64,000 nucleotides of DNA from Planctomycetota bacterium (GTDB taxonomy: Bacteria > Planctomycetota > Phycisphaerae > WQYP01). This document shows, in pieces, positions 32,819-42,117 of the stretch. Within the stretch, counting starts at the first letter, position 1, and each line of letters opens with the position of its first letter. The stretch spans positions 1-64,000 of the forward strand of contig JAKBAC010000001.1 in assembly GCA_021809365.1 (NCBI GenBank), given 5' to 3'. Position numbers and translations under genes: made by a program. The notes beneath the pieces were generated by a model. It had not been told where the DNA came from, did not search any database, and worked only from the letters and a program-made list of their open reading frames with translations.

Positions 32819-33439
32819 ATGGCGAAGATACTGATTTTTGGCGGCTCGTATGATCCGGTGCATGTCGGGCACCTGCAAACGGCCCGTTACGCGCTGGAGA
32901 AACTCCCGGCCGACCGCGTATTATTCATACCCACATACGAATCCCCGCATAAGCTCTCCGCCAACCAAGCCTCCGCCGCGGCCACGCCGCGTCAGCGGTT
33001 GGCGATGCTGCAACTCGCAATTGCCGACGATCCCAGTATGGAGGTTTCCGATATTGAATTACGGCGACCACCGCCAAGCTACACCATTGACACATTGCGC
33101 GTACTGCAAAATCAGCGGCCCCACGACCGCTTTACATTGCTGATTGGTTCAGATCAACTCCCCGGTTTGCATACTTGGCGGGACATTGCAACCATTATCG
33201 AGACCACACCCATCGCGGTTCTGCCGCGCCCGGGATACCCCGCGCCGGCGAAATCTCCGGGCAATATATCGGAGCATTTGTGGAATCGGGTTTGCGCCGG
33301 AATCTTGGATATTCCAATGTTCAACGTGTCGGCAACGGATATTCGCGCGCGCTTGGCGCAGGGGCTAAGCACGGTGACCCTGCTTCCGCCGGCGGTCATG
33401 GAATATATTCAACAGCATCGCCTGTACGGTGTGTCTTAA
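32819..33439 (+). CDS. nadD: nicotinate-nucleotide adenylyltransferase
   Basis: 206 residues. NadD makes deamido-NAD from nicotinate mononucleotide and ATP. Nucleotidyltransferase motifs: ILIFGGSYDPVHVGHL (HxGH), PTYESPHK, YTIDTLR, LLIGSDQLPGLHTW and the C-terminal NVSATDIRARL in place of ISSTxIR. The ATG at 32819 lies 13 nt after the phosphatase stop without a clear Shine-Dalgarno, so reinitiation is likely. Convergent with thiG, 24 nt apart. rsfS (ybeB), a common neighbour, is absent. Confidence 0.93.
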   Translation: MAKILIFGGSYDPVHVGHLQTARYALEKLPADRVLFIPTYESPHKLSANQASAAATPRQRLAMLQLAIADDPSMEVSDIELRRPPPSYTIDTLRVLQNQRPHDRFTLLIGSDQLPGLHTWRDIATIIETTPIAVLPRPGYPAPAKSPGNISEHLWNRVCAGILDIPMFNVSATDIRARLAQGLSTVTLLPPAVMEYIQQHRLYGVS

Positions 33440-33463
33440 GGTCATGGCCAATGGCCACGCGGA

Positions 33464-34279
33464 TCAGGCGTTGATACGCCCTTCCCAAGGACTGCTGGCG
33501 GTCGCATACAGTTTGCGCGGAATTCTCCCCGCTTCAAAAGCCAGACGCCCGGATTCGGTTGCCAGCAACATGGCACGGGCCATTTTCAGCGGCTCTCTCG
33601 CCCCGGCAATGGCGGTATTCAACAGCACCCCATCCACGCCCAATTCCATGGCCGCGGCCACATCACTGGCCGTACCGACACCGGCATCCACGATCACCGG
33701 ATACTCCGGATCATTTTCCTTGAGTTGCTCAAGGATAATGCGGATGGCGTTGGGATTCAGCACGCCCTGCCCCGAGCCGATGGGCGAGCCGGCCGGCATC
33801 ACCGCCGTTGCACCGGCTTCTTTAATCCGCTTGCAGAGCATCACATCATCGGAACAATAGACCAACACATGAAAGCCTTCCTTTACCAGAATTTTCAGGG
33901 CCTCAAGTGTGCCGATGGGTTCGGGCAGCAGCGTTTTGGTATCGCCCAGACACTCCAGCTTCACCCAGTCCGCACCGCGATAGCCCGAGCCGGTAAGCAT
34001 TTCCCTGCCCAATCGGGCAACGCGCACCACATCCTCGGCCGTAAAGCAGCCCGCGGTGTTGGGCAGGATGATATATTTCCCCGGATCAATAAAGTCCAGA
34101 ATATTGCGTCCGGAATTTTTATCCACCAGTCGCTCACGGCGCACCGCCAGAGTGACAACCTGAGCACCGCCGGCACGATGACATTCCTGCATGAGTTCCA
34201 GCGACGCATATTTTCCCGTGCCGACAATAAGCCTTGACTGCAATTCGTACGGCCCAATCTTAAAGTTCATGGATCCCAT
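33464..34279 (-). CDS. thiG: thiazole synthase
   Basis: 271 residues. ThiG forms the thiazole phosphate of thiamine from DXP, dehydroglycine and ThiS-thiocarboxylate. The Schiff-base lysine is K107 in [25 protein letters not shown] and [28 protein letters not shown] bind phosphate. AGGA lies 6 nt before the ATG. It is 13 nt downstream of thiS. thiF, thiH/thiO and thiC are not in the window. Confidence 0.96.
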   Translation of the reverse strand: MGSMNFKIGPYELQSRLIVGTGKYASLELMQECHRAGGAQVVTLAVRRERLVDKNSGRNILDFIDPGKYIILPNTAGCFTAEDVVRVARLGREMLTGSGYRGADWVKLECLGDTKTLLPEPIGTLEALKILVKEGFHVLVYCSDDVMLCKRIKEAGATAVMPAGSPIGSGQGVLNPNAIRIILEQLKENDPEYPVIVDAGVGTASDVAAAMELGVDGVLLNTAIAGAREPLKMARAMLLATESGRLAFEAGRIPRKLYATASSPWEGRINA

Positions 34280-34292
34280 AATTTATCCTGAG

Positions 34293-34493
34293 TTATCCCC
34301 CACCAACAAATGTTACAATTTCCACTTTGTCGCCCGGCTTCAGGCCGGTAGTCGCATACGCCGGCTTGGGCACAATATCACGATTCAGCTCCACGGCCAC
34401 CCGCACCGGCTGAAGATTGTACGCAACCAGCAACTCCTGAATCGTTGCCCCTTCCGGCAACACGCGCTTTGCACCGTTTACACACACGTCCAT
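34293..34493 (-). CDS. thiS: sulfur carrier protein ThiS
   Basis: 66 residues, ubiquitin-like fold, ending in GGG after IVTFVGGG; the terminal Gly-Gly is adenylated and converted to a thiocarboxylate. The internal VAVELNRDIVPKPAY block is typical of ThiS. Located between lepA (39 nt away) and thiG. No TPP riboswitch-like sequence is visible in the short leader. Confidence 0.93.
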   Translation of the reverse strand: MDVCVNGAKRVLPEGATIQELLVAYNLQPVRVAVELNRDIVPKPAYATTGLKPGDKVEIVTFVGGG

Positions 34494-34532
34494 AATAATA
34501 GTTTAACCAATTCAGCCGTCCGCCACTACCGA

Positions 34533-36320
34533 TTAATCGCCCGGCTCCAGTACCGCCATAAACGCTTCCTGCGGGATTTCCACCTGCCCCACCTGCTTCA
34601 TGCGTTTTTTTCCGGCCTTTTGTTTTTCCAGCAATTTGCGCTTGCGGCTGACATCACCGCCATAGCATTTCGCCGTGACATTTTTTCGCATGGCACTGAT
34701 GGTTTCACGCGCAATGACGCGCGACCCCACCGCCGCCTGCAGGGGCACTTCAAATAAATGCTTTCCGATTTCCTGCTTGAGCTTGCGTATAATGGCCCGC
34801 CCGCGTGACTCGGCCTTGGAGCGATGCACGATCAGGCTCAAAGCATCCACGGCCGCGGCGTTGACCAGAATGTCCATCTTGACCAGTTCATCCGCCCGGA
34901 AGCCGATCAGTTCATAATCCAGCGTGCCATAGCCGCGTGTCGCGGTCTTCAAGCGGTCAAAAAAATCAAAAATCACTTCCGCCAGAGGCATTTCATATTC
35001 AATAATGACCCGGTTGGGACCCAGATATTCCGTCTTTTTATAAATGCCCCGGCGATCCTGGCATAATTTCGAAATGTCACCGATGTTTTCCGCCGGCACA
35101 ATAATACTGGCGCGAATCATCGGTTCACGAATTTCGCGCACCTTGCTTAAATCCGGCAACATGGAGGCACTGTCGATCATTTTGACGGTGCCGTCATTGA
35201 GCACAATTTCATAGGAGACGGTCGGCGCGGTCTGCACCACCTGCACATGCTGCTCGCGCTCCAGGCGTTCCTGCACAATTTCCATGTGCAGCAGCCCCAG
35301 AAAACCGCAACGGAATCCAAAGCCCAGGGCGTCCGATGTTTCCGGTTCAAAGGTAAATGATGAGTCATTGAGACGCAGTTTTTCCAGCGCCTCACGGAGT
35401 TGCGTGTATTCCGTATCCGGGCCGGGATAAAAATCGCAATACACCATCTGTTTGGGCGGCCGGTATCCGGGAAGCGCTTCGGGTGCCGGTGAATTCGCGT
35501 CCGTTACGGTATCGCCGATGGTCACATCACTGAGCGTCTTGATGTTCGCCACAAGAAAGCCGACTTCCCCGGCCTCCAATGAATCAACATGCACCGGGCG
35601 CGGAGCGAACTTACCCAGATCGGTAATCTGATAAATCCGCTGCTCCCCCATTAAGCGTATTTTCTGTCCGATGACAATCTTGCCGTTCATCACGCGGACG
35701 TAGACGATTACACCACGATAATCATCGTATTTGCTGTCGAAGATAAGCGCCTGCAGGGGCTGGTCAACGTGGCCCCTCGGCGGCGGCAATCGCAGACAGA
35801 TGGCCCGCAGCAGTTCTTCAACGCCCAGGCCGCTCTTGGCGCTGATATGCACCGCGGAGAGTGCGTCAATGCCCAGAACCTGCTCCATTTCCTCCGCGAC
35901 CTCTTCGGGCCGGGCGCTGGGCAGATCAATTTTATTGATGACCGGCACGATTTCCAGCCCCGCCTCAATGGCGGCATAGGCATTGGCCACGGTTTGCGCC
36001 TGCACCCCCTGCGTGGCATCCACCAGCAGCAGCGCTCCTTCGCACGCCTGCAGGGCCTTGGCGACTTCATAATGGAAATCCACATGCCCCGGCGTATCAA
36101 TGAGATTAAACATATAGTGGCGGCCATCAAGCGTGTATGGCACGGTTACCGCACTGGCCTTAATGGTAATGCCGCGTTCGCGCTCCAGGTCCAGATCATC
36201 AAGAAACTGCGCCTGCATATCCCGTTCGGTAATGGCACCGGTGCGTTCCAGAATGCGATCCGCCAATGTTGATTTACCGTGGTCAATATGGGCCACAATT
36301 GAAAAATTACGTATATCCAT
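34533..36320 (-). CDS. lepA: elongation factor 4 (LepA)
   Basis: 595 residues. Ribosomal back-translocase GTPase: [21 protein letters not shown] (G1), RERGITIKA (G2), [10 protein letters not shown] (G3), NKIDLPSA (G4), then domains II, III and V and the LepA-specific C-terminal domain ([17 protein letters not shown]). Full length with no damaged motif. Possibly in one transcript with thiS and thiG. Confidence 0.97.
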   Translation of the reverse strand: MDIRNFSIVAHIDHGKSTLADRILERTGAITERDMQAQFLDDLDLERERGITIKASAVTVPYTLDGRHYMFNLIDTPGHVDFHYEVAKALQACEGALLLVDATQGVQAQTVANAYAAIEAGLEIVPVINKIDLPSARPEEVAEEMEQVLGIDALSAVHISAKSGLGVEELLRAICLRLPPPRGHVDQPLQALIFDSKYDDYRGVIVYVRVMNGKIVIGQKIRLMGEQRIYQITDLGKFAPRPVHVDSLEAGEVGFLVANIKTLSDVTIGDTVTDANSPAPEALPGYRPPKQMVYCDFYPGPDTEYTQLREALEKLRLNDSSFTFEPETSDALGFGFRCGFLGLLHMEIVQERLEREQHVQVVQTAPTVSYEIVLNDGTVKMIDSASMLPDLSKVREIREPMIRASIIVPAENIGDISKLCQDRRGIYKKTEYLGPNRVIIEYEMPLAEVIFDFFDRLKTATRGYGTLDYELIGFRADELVKMDILVNAAAVDALSLIVHRSKAESRGRAIIRKLKQEIGKHLFEVPLQAAVGSRVIARETISAMRKNVTAKCYGGDVSRKRKLLEKQKAGKKRMKQVGQVEIPQEAFMAVLEPGD

Positions 36321-36408
36321 GCGTTTTGGTGCGCCTCAAAGTGCGGGTTATCAGCCGCCCGCCAGACTCGTGTATTCCAGTGCCCCGTCAAAGAGCGCCG
36401 AGTCTTGA

Positions 36409-37356
36409 TTATAACTTGCTTTGGCAAATCGTGATGGCCGCGGAAAGAAAATGCGGGTTTTCCAGAATGGTCAGAAAGCCCCGTGGTAACGGCGCACAAC
36501 CTGACAGTGATGCAATCAACCGGTGGGCCGTCCACACCAAAACCGTCTCATGCCAACCGGGACCGGCGATACTGTGCAGGGAAAAATAGGATTGCAAAAA
36601 TGACTGCGCCTCGGGCGAGCGTATCAGGCCCTCGGCATCCACGCACCAGTTCAAAAACACATCGACCACATCTTCATGGGGAAATCCAACCTGACAACAA
36701 CCCCAGTCCACGATGGATACAATCTGATGGTCCGCATCCAACAAAACCGCATCGGGCGTCAATGACCCGTGCCACAACTGGGTACAATCCACGGAAAGGT
36801 ACGACAGTTGCTCCATGAACTTTTCAATCGGCACCGCCTGGAGCGCCTGCTGAACCACCTCACAACCCGGGGCCGGCTGCGCCAACAGTGCCTTGAGTCT
36901 CTCGGTGAGCTGCGCTGTGGAAACCACCGCAAATGGCTGCTCATGGTTTAACAGCCGGTGCATCCACGCCAGCCGTAAACCCAAATGGCTTAAGTTCTGA
37001 TTACTCCAGTGTTCCATCGGCAACGCCTGGCCTTGCGGCTGCGTGCTGAGCATCAGATGAGTCCCCTGCGGACCGTCCGCCACCCAACCAGTCTCAGGTC
37101 GGCTGGTGTGGATCGCCTTGGGAACTGAAAAACCCGAGGCCCCCAAACGCGCGGTCAAGGCCCCCGACGCCTGCAGCGCCGCCACATCAAAGGACGTCGG
37201 GAACAACATCAGCAGAAATTCACGCTGACCGGCGGTCAGGAGTTCCAGACATTCCGCCTGCCGCCCGCGCTTAATCATGCGAAAGCGCAGGACGCGCCCA
37301 ATATCGTAATGCTGTTCCACCAGCCCATTGAGCATATACGCCGTGCGGTCATCCAT
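36409..37356 (-). CDS. aminoglycoside phosphotransferase (APH)-like kinase of unknown substrate
   Basis: 315 residues from the ATG at 37356. The C-terminal lobe has the APH/choline kinase motifs: LWHGSLTPDAVLL in place of HGDxxxxN (serine replaces the catalytic-loop aspartate) and the metal-binding IVDWGCCQVGFP (DxG-like). The nucleotide-binding lobe is divergent. Proteins of this family phosphorylate small alcohols or antibiotics. The HGS change could lower or abolish activity. It lies between nnrD and lepA on the same strand; no resistance context is visible. Confidence 0.7.
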   Translation of the reverse strand: MDDRTAYMLNGLVEQHYDIGRVLRFRMIKRGRQAECLELLTAGQREFLLMLFPTSFDVAALQASGALTARLGASGFSVPKAIHTSRPETGWVADGPQGTHLMLSTQPQGQALPMEHWSNQNLSHLGLRLAWMHRLLNHEQPFAVVSTAQLTERLKALLAQPAPGCEVVQQALQAVPIEKFMEQLSYLSVDCTQLWHGSLTPDAVLLDADHQIVSIVDWGCCQVGFPHEDVVDVFLNWCVDAEGLIRSPEAQSFLQSYFSLHSIAGPGWHETVLVWTAHRLIASLSGCAPLPRGFLTILENPHFLSAAITICQSKL

Positions 37357-37456
37357 GCGATTTTTACCCGTTACCAATCTCCAATATCCCTATGCGTCAA
37401 TGCCGCGTTCCGGCGTGTTACCGTGTCTGAAATCAGGAGTATGGTGCTCCCAATCG

Positions 37457-38479
37457 CTACTTATGTTTATGGGCTGCAATTGCGCGCGGCAGATAATGCG
37501 CGATGTCAGTCGCCAGAATCCCGGCGGGGCCGAACTCTTTTGCCGCCAGGTCTCCGGCAAGTCCATGCAGATGGGCACCCAACCGCGCCGCATCAGGACA
37601 CGATAACCCCTGCCCCACCAATGACGCGATTACTCCCGTGAGAACATCCCCGCTGCCGGCGGTGGCCATCGCCGGATTTCCGGTTTTGTTAATGCCGATC
37701 CGCCCGCCGTCCGCAATAACCGTTTGATGCCCTTTGAGTACCACAATACAGCCGGTGGCGCGGCTCAAGAGTTCCGCCAGCGCGGTTCGATCCGGCCCCG
37801 CCGACACCGTGGCCGCCGCCGCTTCCGACGATTCCGCTGCGCTTGGCTCGTGCGGTTCCGCTGGAATATCCAAAGCGATACCGTCGGCGGTGGAAGGTGC
37901 ATCGTCATCATCCGCCAGGCTGCGGCCACCACGGGTTGCGGCCGGTGGTTTTTCAGCGGCGATGCCCAAGTTTCCGCCACGCTTCGCCACCGCCGCCATC
38001 AGACGCATGAATTCTCCCATGTGCGGCGTAAGAATCACATTCGACCAGTCACGACGTGTCGGCCACTCACTGGCTTCCAGCATTGCCAGGGTATTGAGCG
38101 CATCGGCATCCAGCACCAGGGGGCCGCGATGGCGCTCCAGAAGTTCCAATACAATTTTCTTGGTGGTTGGCCCCAAGCCCAGTCCGGGGCCGACGGCCAC
38201 GGCTTCATGCTGATCGGCAAATTCCAGCAGTGATTTAATATCGCGCGGATTGATGACGAAACCGGTCGCCACCGGACAGATTGTCAGCACGTCGTGCAAA
38301 ATGTCTTTGGCCGTTGCAATTCTGCACAGACCGCTGCCGGTTCGCATGGCACCGATTGCCACCATGGCCGGGGCACCGATCATGCACTCGGATCCCGCAA
38401 TGACCAGAACTTTGCCAAAATCACCCTTGTGGGCCTCCGCCCGCCGCGGCGTGATACGGGGTAAGTCAATTTCATTCAT
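37457..38479 (-). CDS. nnrD: ADP-dependent NAD(P)H-hydrate dehydratase (stand-alone NnrD)
   Basis: 340 residues, ribokinase-like fold. Repairs hydrated NAD(P)H using ADP. Motifs KGDFGKVLVIAGS, AVGPGLGLG, DADALN, LTPHMGEFMRL and NPAMATAGSGDVLTGVIASL are intact. NnrE (epimerase) is not fused. There is an additional stretch of about 70 residues (PPAATRGGRSLADDDDAPS and a run of Ala/Glu/Ser) between the LTPH strand and the KGHQTV strand; it is acidic and probably disordered. The ATG at 38479 is preferred to a TTG at 38515. Confidence 0.88.
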   Translation of the reverse strand: MNEIDLPRITPRRAEAHKGDFGKVLVIAGSECMIGAPAMVAIGAMRTGSGLCRIATAKDILHDVLTICPVATGFVINPRDIKSLLEFADQHEAVAVGPGLGLGPTTKKIVLELLERHRGPLVLDADALNTLAMLEASEWPTRRDWSNVILTPHMGEFMRLMAAVAKRGGNLGIAAEKPPAATRGGRSLADDDDAPSTADGIALDIPAEPHEPSAAESSEAAAATVSAGPDRTALAELLSRATGCIVVLKGHQTVIADGGRIGINKTGNPAMATAGSGDVLTGVIASLVGQGLSCPDAARLGAHLHGLAGDLAAKEFGPAGILATDIAHYLPRAIAAHKHK

Positions 38480-38557
38480 ACGTGATAGCCTATGCGGATT
38501 GTCTTCACTCGGCAAGTGAAATTTCTTCAGACGCGACCGCGAGATCGCGTCGCCGCA

Positions 38558-39544
38558 TCAGCCCTTAAAATAAATGGCTTTTTTTATAGCATCCACTACC
38601 CGATCCACATCCGGCACAACATGGTGCAGTAATGGTTTGCTGTATGGCATGGGCACATCCAGGGACGCCACACGAACCACAAAATTGTCCAGATCATCAA
38701 AACAGCTTTCCTGTACGCGCGCGGCAATCTCAGCGCCCACGCCGCATTGCGGATAACCTTCTTCCACTGTCACGCAATAGCCGGTCTTTTTCACAGACGC
38801 AATAATCGCCGGCATATCCAAGGGGCGCAGCGTGCGCGGATCAACCACTTCCACACTGATGCCATGATCCTTCTGTAATTTTTCAGCGGCGGCCAATGCG
38901 GTCAGACAACTGTGCCCCCATGCCACCACCGTGCAATCGGTACCCTCACGCTTGACATCCGCTTTACCGAACGGCAAAAGATATTCCTCCTCTGGAACCT
39001 CTCCCCGCAGGCCATACATGGATTCATTTTCCAGAAAGATCACCGGATCATCATCCCGGATGGCGGTTTTCAATAGGCCCTTCGCGTCATAAGCCGTGGC
39101 CGGGCAGACCACTTTTAATCCCGGAACGTGCGTGTAGAGAGCATCAACCGTCCAGGAGTGTGTGGCACCCAACTGTTGCCCCGGACCGGAAATACCGCGA
39201 AACACAATCGGGACTTTGAATTGCCCACCGGACATGTGCCGGACTTTGGGGGCATTGTTGACCACCTGATCAAACGCCACCAGCGAAAAGGAAAAAGTCA
39301 TGAATTCGATAATTGGACGCATTCCGACCATCGCCGCACCGACCCCAAGACCGGCGAAACCGGTTTCAGATATTGGAGCATCCACCACGCGCATCGGGCC
39401 GAATTTAGCGAGCATTCCCTGCGATACTTTGTACGCCCCATCATATTCCGCGACTTCCTCACCAATCAGGAACACCTCCGGATCGCGCTGCATTTCTTCG
39501 CACATGGCCTGATTGAGTGCTTCACGCATTTGAATTTCGGGCAT
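38558..39544 (-). CDS. pdhB: pyruvate dehydrogenase E1 component, beta subunit
   Basis: 328 residues. Transketolase-like beta chain of a branched-type E1: MREALNQAMCEEM, GEEVAEYDGAYKVSQG, PISETGFAGLGVGAA (TPP-contacting glutamate), RGISGPGQQLGATHSW, and the C-terminal domain with PRTLRPLD. It is most similar in pattern to the pyruvate/acetoin-type E1beta. Placed 85 nt after pdhA. The E2 and E3 genes are not in the window. Confidence 0.92.
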   Translation of the reverse strand: MPEIQMREALNQAMCEEMQRDPEVFLIGEEVAEYDGAYKVSQGMLAKFGPMRVVDAPISETGFAGLGVGAAMVGMRPIIEFMTFSFSLVAFDQVVNNAPKVRHMSGGQFKVPIVFRGISGPGQQLGATHSWTVDALYTHVPGLKVVCPATAYDAKGLLKTAIRDDDPVIFLENESMYGLRGEVPEEEYLLPFGKADVKREGTDCTVVAWGHSCLTALAAAEKLQKDHGISVEVVDPRTLRPLDMPAIIASVKKTGYCVTVEEGYPQCGVGAEIAARVQESCFDDLDNFVVRVASLDVPMPYSKPLLHHVVPDVDRVVDAIKKAIYFKG

Positions 39545-39629
39545 ACGTTACATTCCTTAGTGAATTATTTTCATTTCCGGTATTCCGGCTGACGACGCGC
39601 CGCCGGCGGTGAACCCAACATCCCTACCA

Positions 39630-40640
39630 TCAGGCTTTATACGCCCCGTAGGGATTGGAATAAATATCGGACCATACATCCCCGACATCCGGATAGGGAT
39701 CTGCATCCGCCTTTTCATGGGCCGCTTCCACCTGCGCATGAATTTCATCACTGATCTGAGCCACCTTTTTATCATCCAGTATGTGCAGGCCTTTGAGTTG
39801 CTTTTCCAACCGCCCGATCGGGTCATGTTCCTGATATCGGGCCACTTCCTCCTTGGTGCGGTACTTCTGCGGATCGGAGGTGCTGTGCCCCCGATAGCGG
39901 TAGGTCTTGACATCCAGGAAAATGGACCCATTTCCCTTGCGGCAGTAATCCGCCGCGGTCAGCATCATCCGATACATCGCCACGCAATCCATCCCGTCCA
40001 CGTCTTTACCGGGAATGCCGTAGGCGTCGCCGGTGCGCAGCTTCAGGTCCGTTACCGCCGAGGCGCGATGCAGGTGCGTACCCATGCCGTAGCCATTGTT
40101 TTCCACCATGAAGATAATCGGCAGCTTGAAGAGGCCGGCCAGATTCAGCGCTTCATGAAAAGCGCCCTGATTCATGGCCCCATCGCCGAAATAACACAAT
40201 ACAACGCCGTCTTCTTTCCGATATTTGATCGCCCAGCCCAGTCCGGTGGCCAGCGGAACATGCGCTCCAACAATCGCATGACCGCCGAAAAAATTCTTCT
40301 CCCGGTCAAAAAAGTGCATCGACCCGCCTTTGCCATGCGAGCAGCCCGTCTTGCGACCATACAGTTCCGCAAACAACGGATATATGTCCATCCCCCGCGC
40401 GATGGCGTGGCCATGATCCCGGTATGCGGTGATCACGTAATCCGACGGACGCACCGCCGCGATACTCCCCACCGCCACCGCCTCCTGCCCGACATACAAG
40501 TGGCAAAAACCGCCGACTTTCTGCTGCTGATATGATTGCGCACAGCGCAGCTCGAAGGCCCGGATCAACACCATCTGCCGATACCAATCCAACATTTGCG
40601 ACGGAGATGGATCAATTTTCTGCTGCGGCTCAACCAACAT
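39630..40640 (-). CDS. pdhA: pyruvate dehydrogenase E1 component, alpha subunit
   Basis: 336 residues from the ATG at 40640. The TPP motif GDGAMNQGAFHEALNLAGL continues into PIIFMVENN. YRDHGHAIARG, GKGGSMHFFD and TYRYRGHSTSDPQKYR (phosphorylation-loop region in eukaryotes) are all typical of PdhA. It decarboxylates pyruvate together with PdhB and passes the acetyl unit to E2. The upstream part of the frame (to 40694) does not match the family and is omitted. Confidence 0.92.
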   Translation of the reverse strand: MLVEPQQKIDPSPSQMLDWYRQMVLIRAFELRCAQSYQQQKVGGFCHLYVGQEAVAVGSIAAVRPSDYVITAYRDHGHAIARGMDIYPLFAELYGRKTGCSHGKGGSMHFFDREKNFFGGHAIVGAHVPLATGLGWAIKYRKEDGVVLCYFGDGAMNQGAFHEALNLAGLFKLPIIFMVENNGYGMGTHLHRASAVTDLKLRTGDAYGIPGKDVDGMDCVAMYRMMLTAADYCRKGNGSIFLDVKTYRYRGHSTSDPQKYRTKEEVARYQEHDPIGRLEKQLKGLHILDDKKVAQISDEIHAQVEAAHEKADADPYPDVGDVWSDIYSNPYGAYKA

Positions 40641-41259
40641 CGTCACTGCAACACCTTTTCCATTCAAAGCCAAAAACAATCCTCCACACGGCAAACGCCG
40701 AAAGCCAATGCCTCCGCGGAAATTATGGTTCCTTAACCCCGCGTCCGCCCGCAGGGTACTCCGCCGCCGACATCATCGGGCTGTTCCAAGACACTTATTT
40801 TAATGTTTTGCGTCAATTTCGCAAAGTATTCTTCCCGGTTCTTCTCAGTTTTGCGGATTATCCGCTCTATGCGGAGGGGATGGCCATACGGAGACGGGCC
40901 ATGGCCTTTTTGAGAACGCCTGAATGAAACATCAGTTTACAGCCACAATTATGGCGCAGAGGTTGGATACGACGACGATATTTGTCACGAGGTAGCGGAG
41001 GGGCAGCCGCTGCGGCGGCTGGAGGAGGAGAACAGGTGATAGTGGAGCAGTAGAGTACATGCGGCCAGCCTGGAGAATTGCCGACGCTTGCCGGAAATGG
41101 GACACCGTGCTCCAGTCATCATTGCACGGCGGTTGGATTGCTGCCTGTTCCCGGCATCACAACATAGTCCATTTTGCTGTAGTGCCAAGCACTGGTGGGC
41201 AGCCGTTAGGGCCGCCGTTATTTTGATTAACTATTCACGTCCCCGTTTCGCTTTCCCGG
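40641..41259. other. intergenic region, 619 bp, without a convincing gene
   Basis: Several short frames exist on both strands but none has a ribosome binding site together with protein-like composition. On the minus strand TTTGCG and TAAAAT with a 17-nt spacer (about 40800-40830) could be a promoter for pdhA. Around 40990-41030 there is a short purine-rich frame reading EGQPLRRLEEENR, too short to interpret. It marks the left edge of the accessory island. Confidence 0.4.
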
Positions 41260-41715
41260 CTAGAACATATTTTTCTTCCATATGGGAATCCCATCCCATC
41301 CGCACTTCGGGCAGTATGGAATCTTCTCATTATCCATGGCGGTAGGTAGCCCCAGCGGCCCCCACATTCCAAGCGAGAGAGCCTTTGTAAAATTGCTATT
41401 TTTCTTCTTATAGGCTGGCATACCAGTATAACCGCACTTCGTACACTTGAATGACGGAATTTGAGAAAGCTTGGTATAGCAGGTAATGCAAACCGGATGG
41501 CCCTCATAAATCTGAGGTTTTTCCAGTCTTCCGAAAGGCGTATCGCAATTCGCGCATCGGGACGCCGGCAGTTCGGCTCGAACAAGCGGAGCCTGGTGCT
41601 TCCTAAAACAGCCGGCGCACACCACCGTTTTATCCAATATGTAGGCTGGCTCTGCAGTTGTTATTATTGCCTTGCATTTTCCGCACTGCTCATCCAAAGA
41701 TTTTCCCACGCCCAT
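41260..41715 (-). CDS. small protein with six CxxC pairs (LIM/zinc-ribbon-like)
   Basis: 151 residues. Twelve cysteines in six CxxC pairs (C11/14, C33/36, C54/57, C76/79, C91/94, C135/138), spaced like two treble-clef or LIM-like zinc sites and a terminal zinc ribbon; probably three Zn ions. Between the last two pairs is a short hydrophobic, glycine-rich stretch (LSLGMWGPLGLP). It ends in WKKNMF. No enzymatic motif. A GTG at 41709 with AGGGG 6 nt upstream may be the real start. Neighbours are restriction genes, but a role in defence is not shown by the sequence. Confidence 0.65.
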   Translation of the reverse strand: MGVGKSLDEQCGKCKAIITTAEPAYILDKTVVCAGCFRKHQAPLVRAELPASRCANCDTPFGRLEKPQIYEGHPVCITCYTKLSQIPSFKCTKCGYTGMPAYKKKNSNFTKALSLGMWGPLGLPTAMDNEKIPYCPKCGWDGIPIWKKNMF

Positions 41716-41833
41716 CCCCTTGTAGAAATAACCGTTTCATCCCATAGCCCTCCGGATCGTGTAGAGAAAGTGTAATCCCCCAGAACGAAAAAAACAAATA
41801 TGCGTAATAGTTATAGTATTTTGGTTGTGCGGT

Positions 41834-42103
41834 CTATTGGATCAGGGCGTTGAGTTGGGATTCCTTGGTTTCTTTGGTCAGGAGGCGGAAGAGGCATTGA
41901 TTTTTGCTGCGGAGTTGCCAGAGTTGGCCGATTTGGGTTTTTTCTTCGGTATCGGCGGAATCGGCCCAGCCTTCGCCTTTGTAGTCGGCGGCGAGGTAGC
42001 GGCCATCGTTTAGTTGGGCGACGAAATCAGGGTAGAAGCGGTCGGTGGATGTTGGGAGCCAGAGTGCGAAATCGGAGCGGGTGGTAAAGTAAATTCGGTC
42101 CTG
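41834..42103 (-). pseudogene. remnant of a type III restriction (Res) C-terminal nuclease domain
   Basis: Read on the minus strand there is an open stretch of about 89 codons, bounded upstream by a TAG and without a start codon. It contains FYPDFVAQLNDGRYLAADYK, continuing GEGWADSADTEEKTQIGQLW and LRSKNQCLFRLLTK. This is the PD-(D/E)xK nuclease block (PDF ... ADYK) and the following DTxEKxxIGxLW signature found at the C-terminus of type III Res subunits and related DEAD/DEAH helicase-nucleases. The helicase part and mod gene are missing. It lies immediately upstream of an intact methyltransferase on the other strand. Confidence 0.75.
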
Positions 42104-42117
42104 CTAGACTATTGGTA

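Noticed and set aside
34494..34532. TPP riboswitch upstream of thiS-thiG
   Set aside because: The leader is only 39 nt and lacks the CUGAGA/ACCUGA-type conserved core.
40532..40927. 131-codon plus-strand frame over the pdhA start
   Set aside because: It is antisense to pdhA at its beginning, has no ribosome binding site and reads like a shadow frame.
40985..41030. Possible fragment of a transposase coiled-coil (EGQPLRRLEEENR)
   Set aside because: Thirteen residues ending in a stop is too short; no inverted repeats or other transposase motifs nearby.
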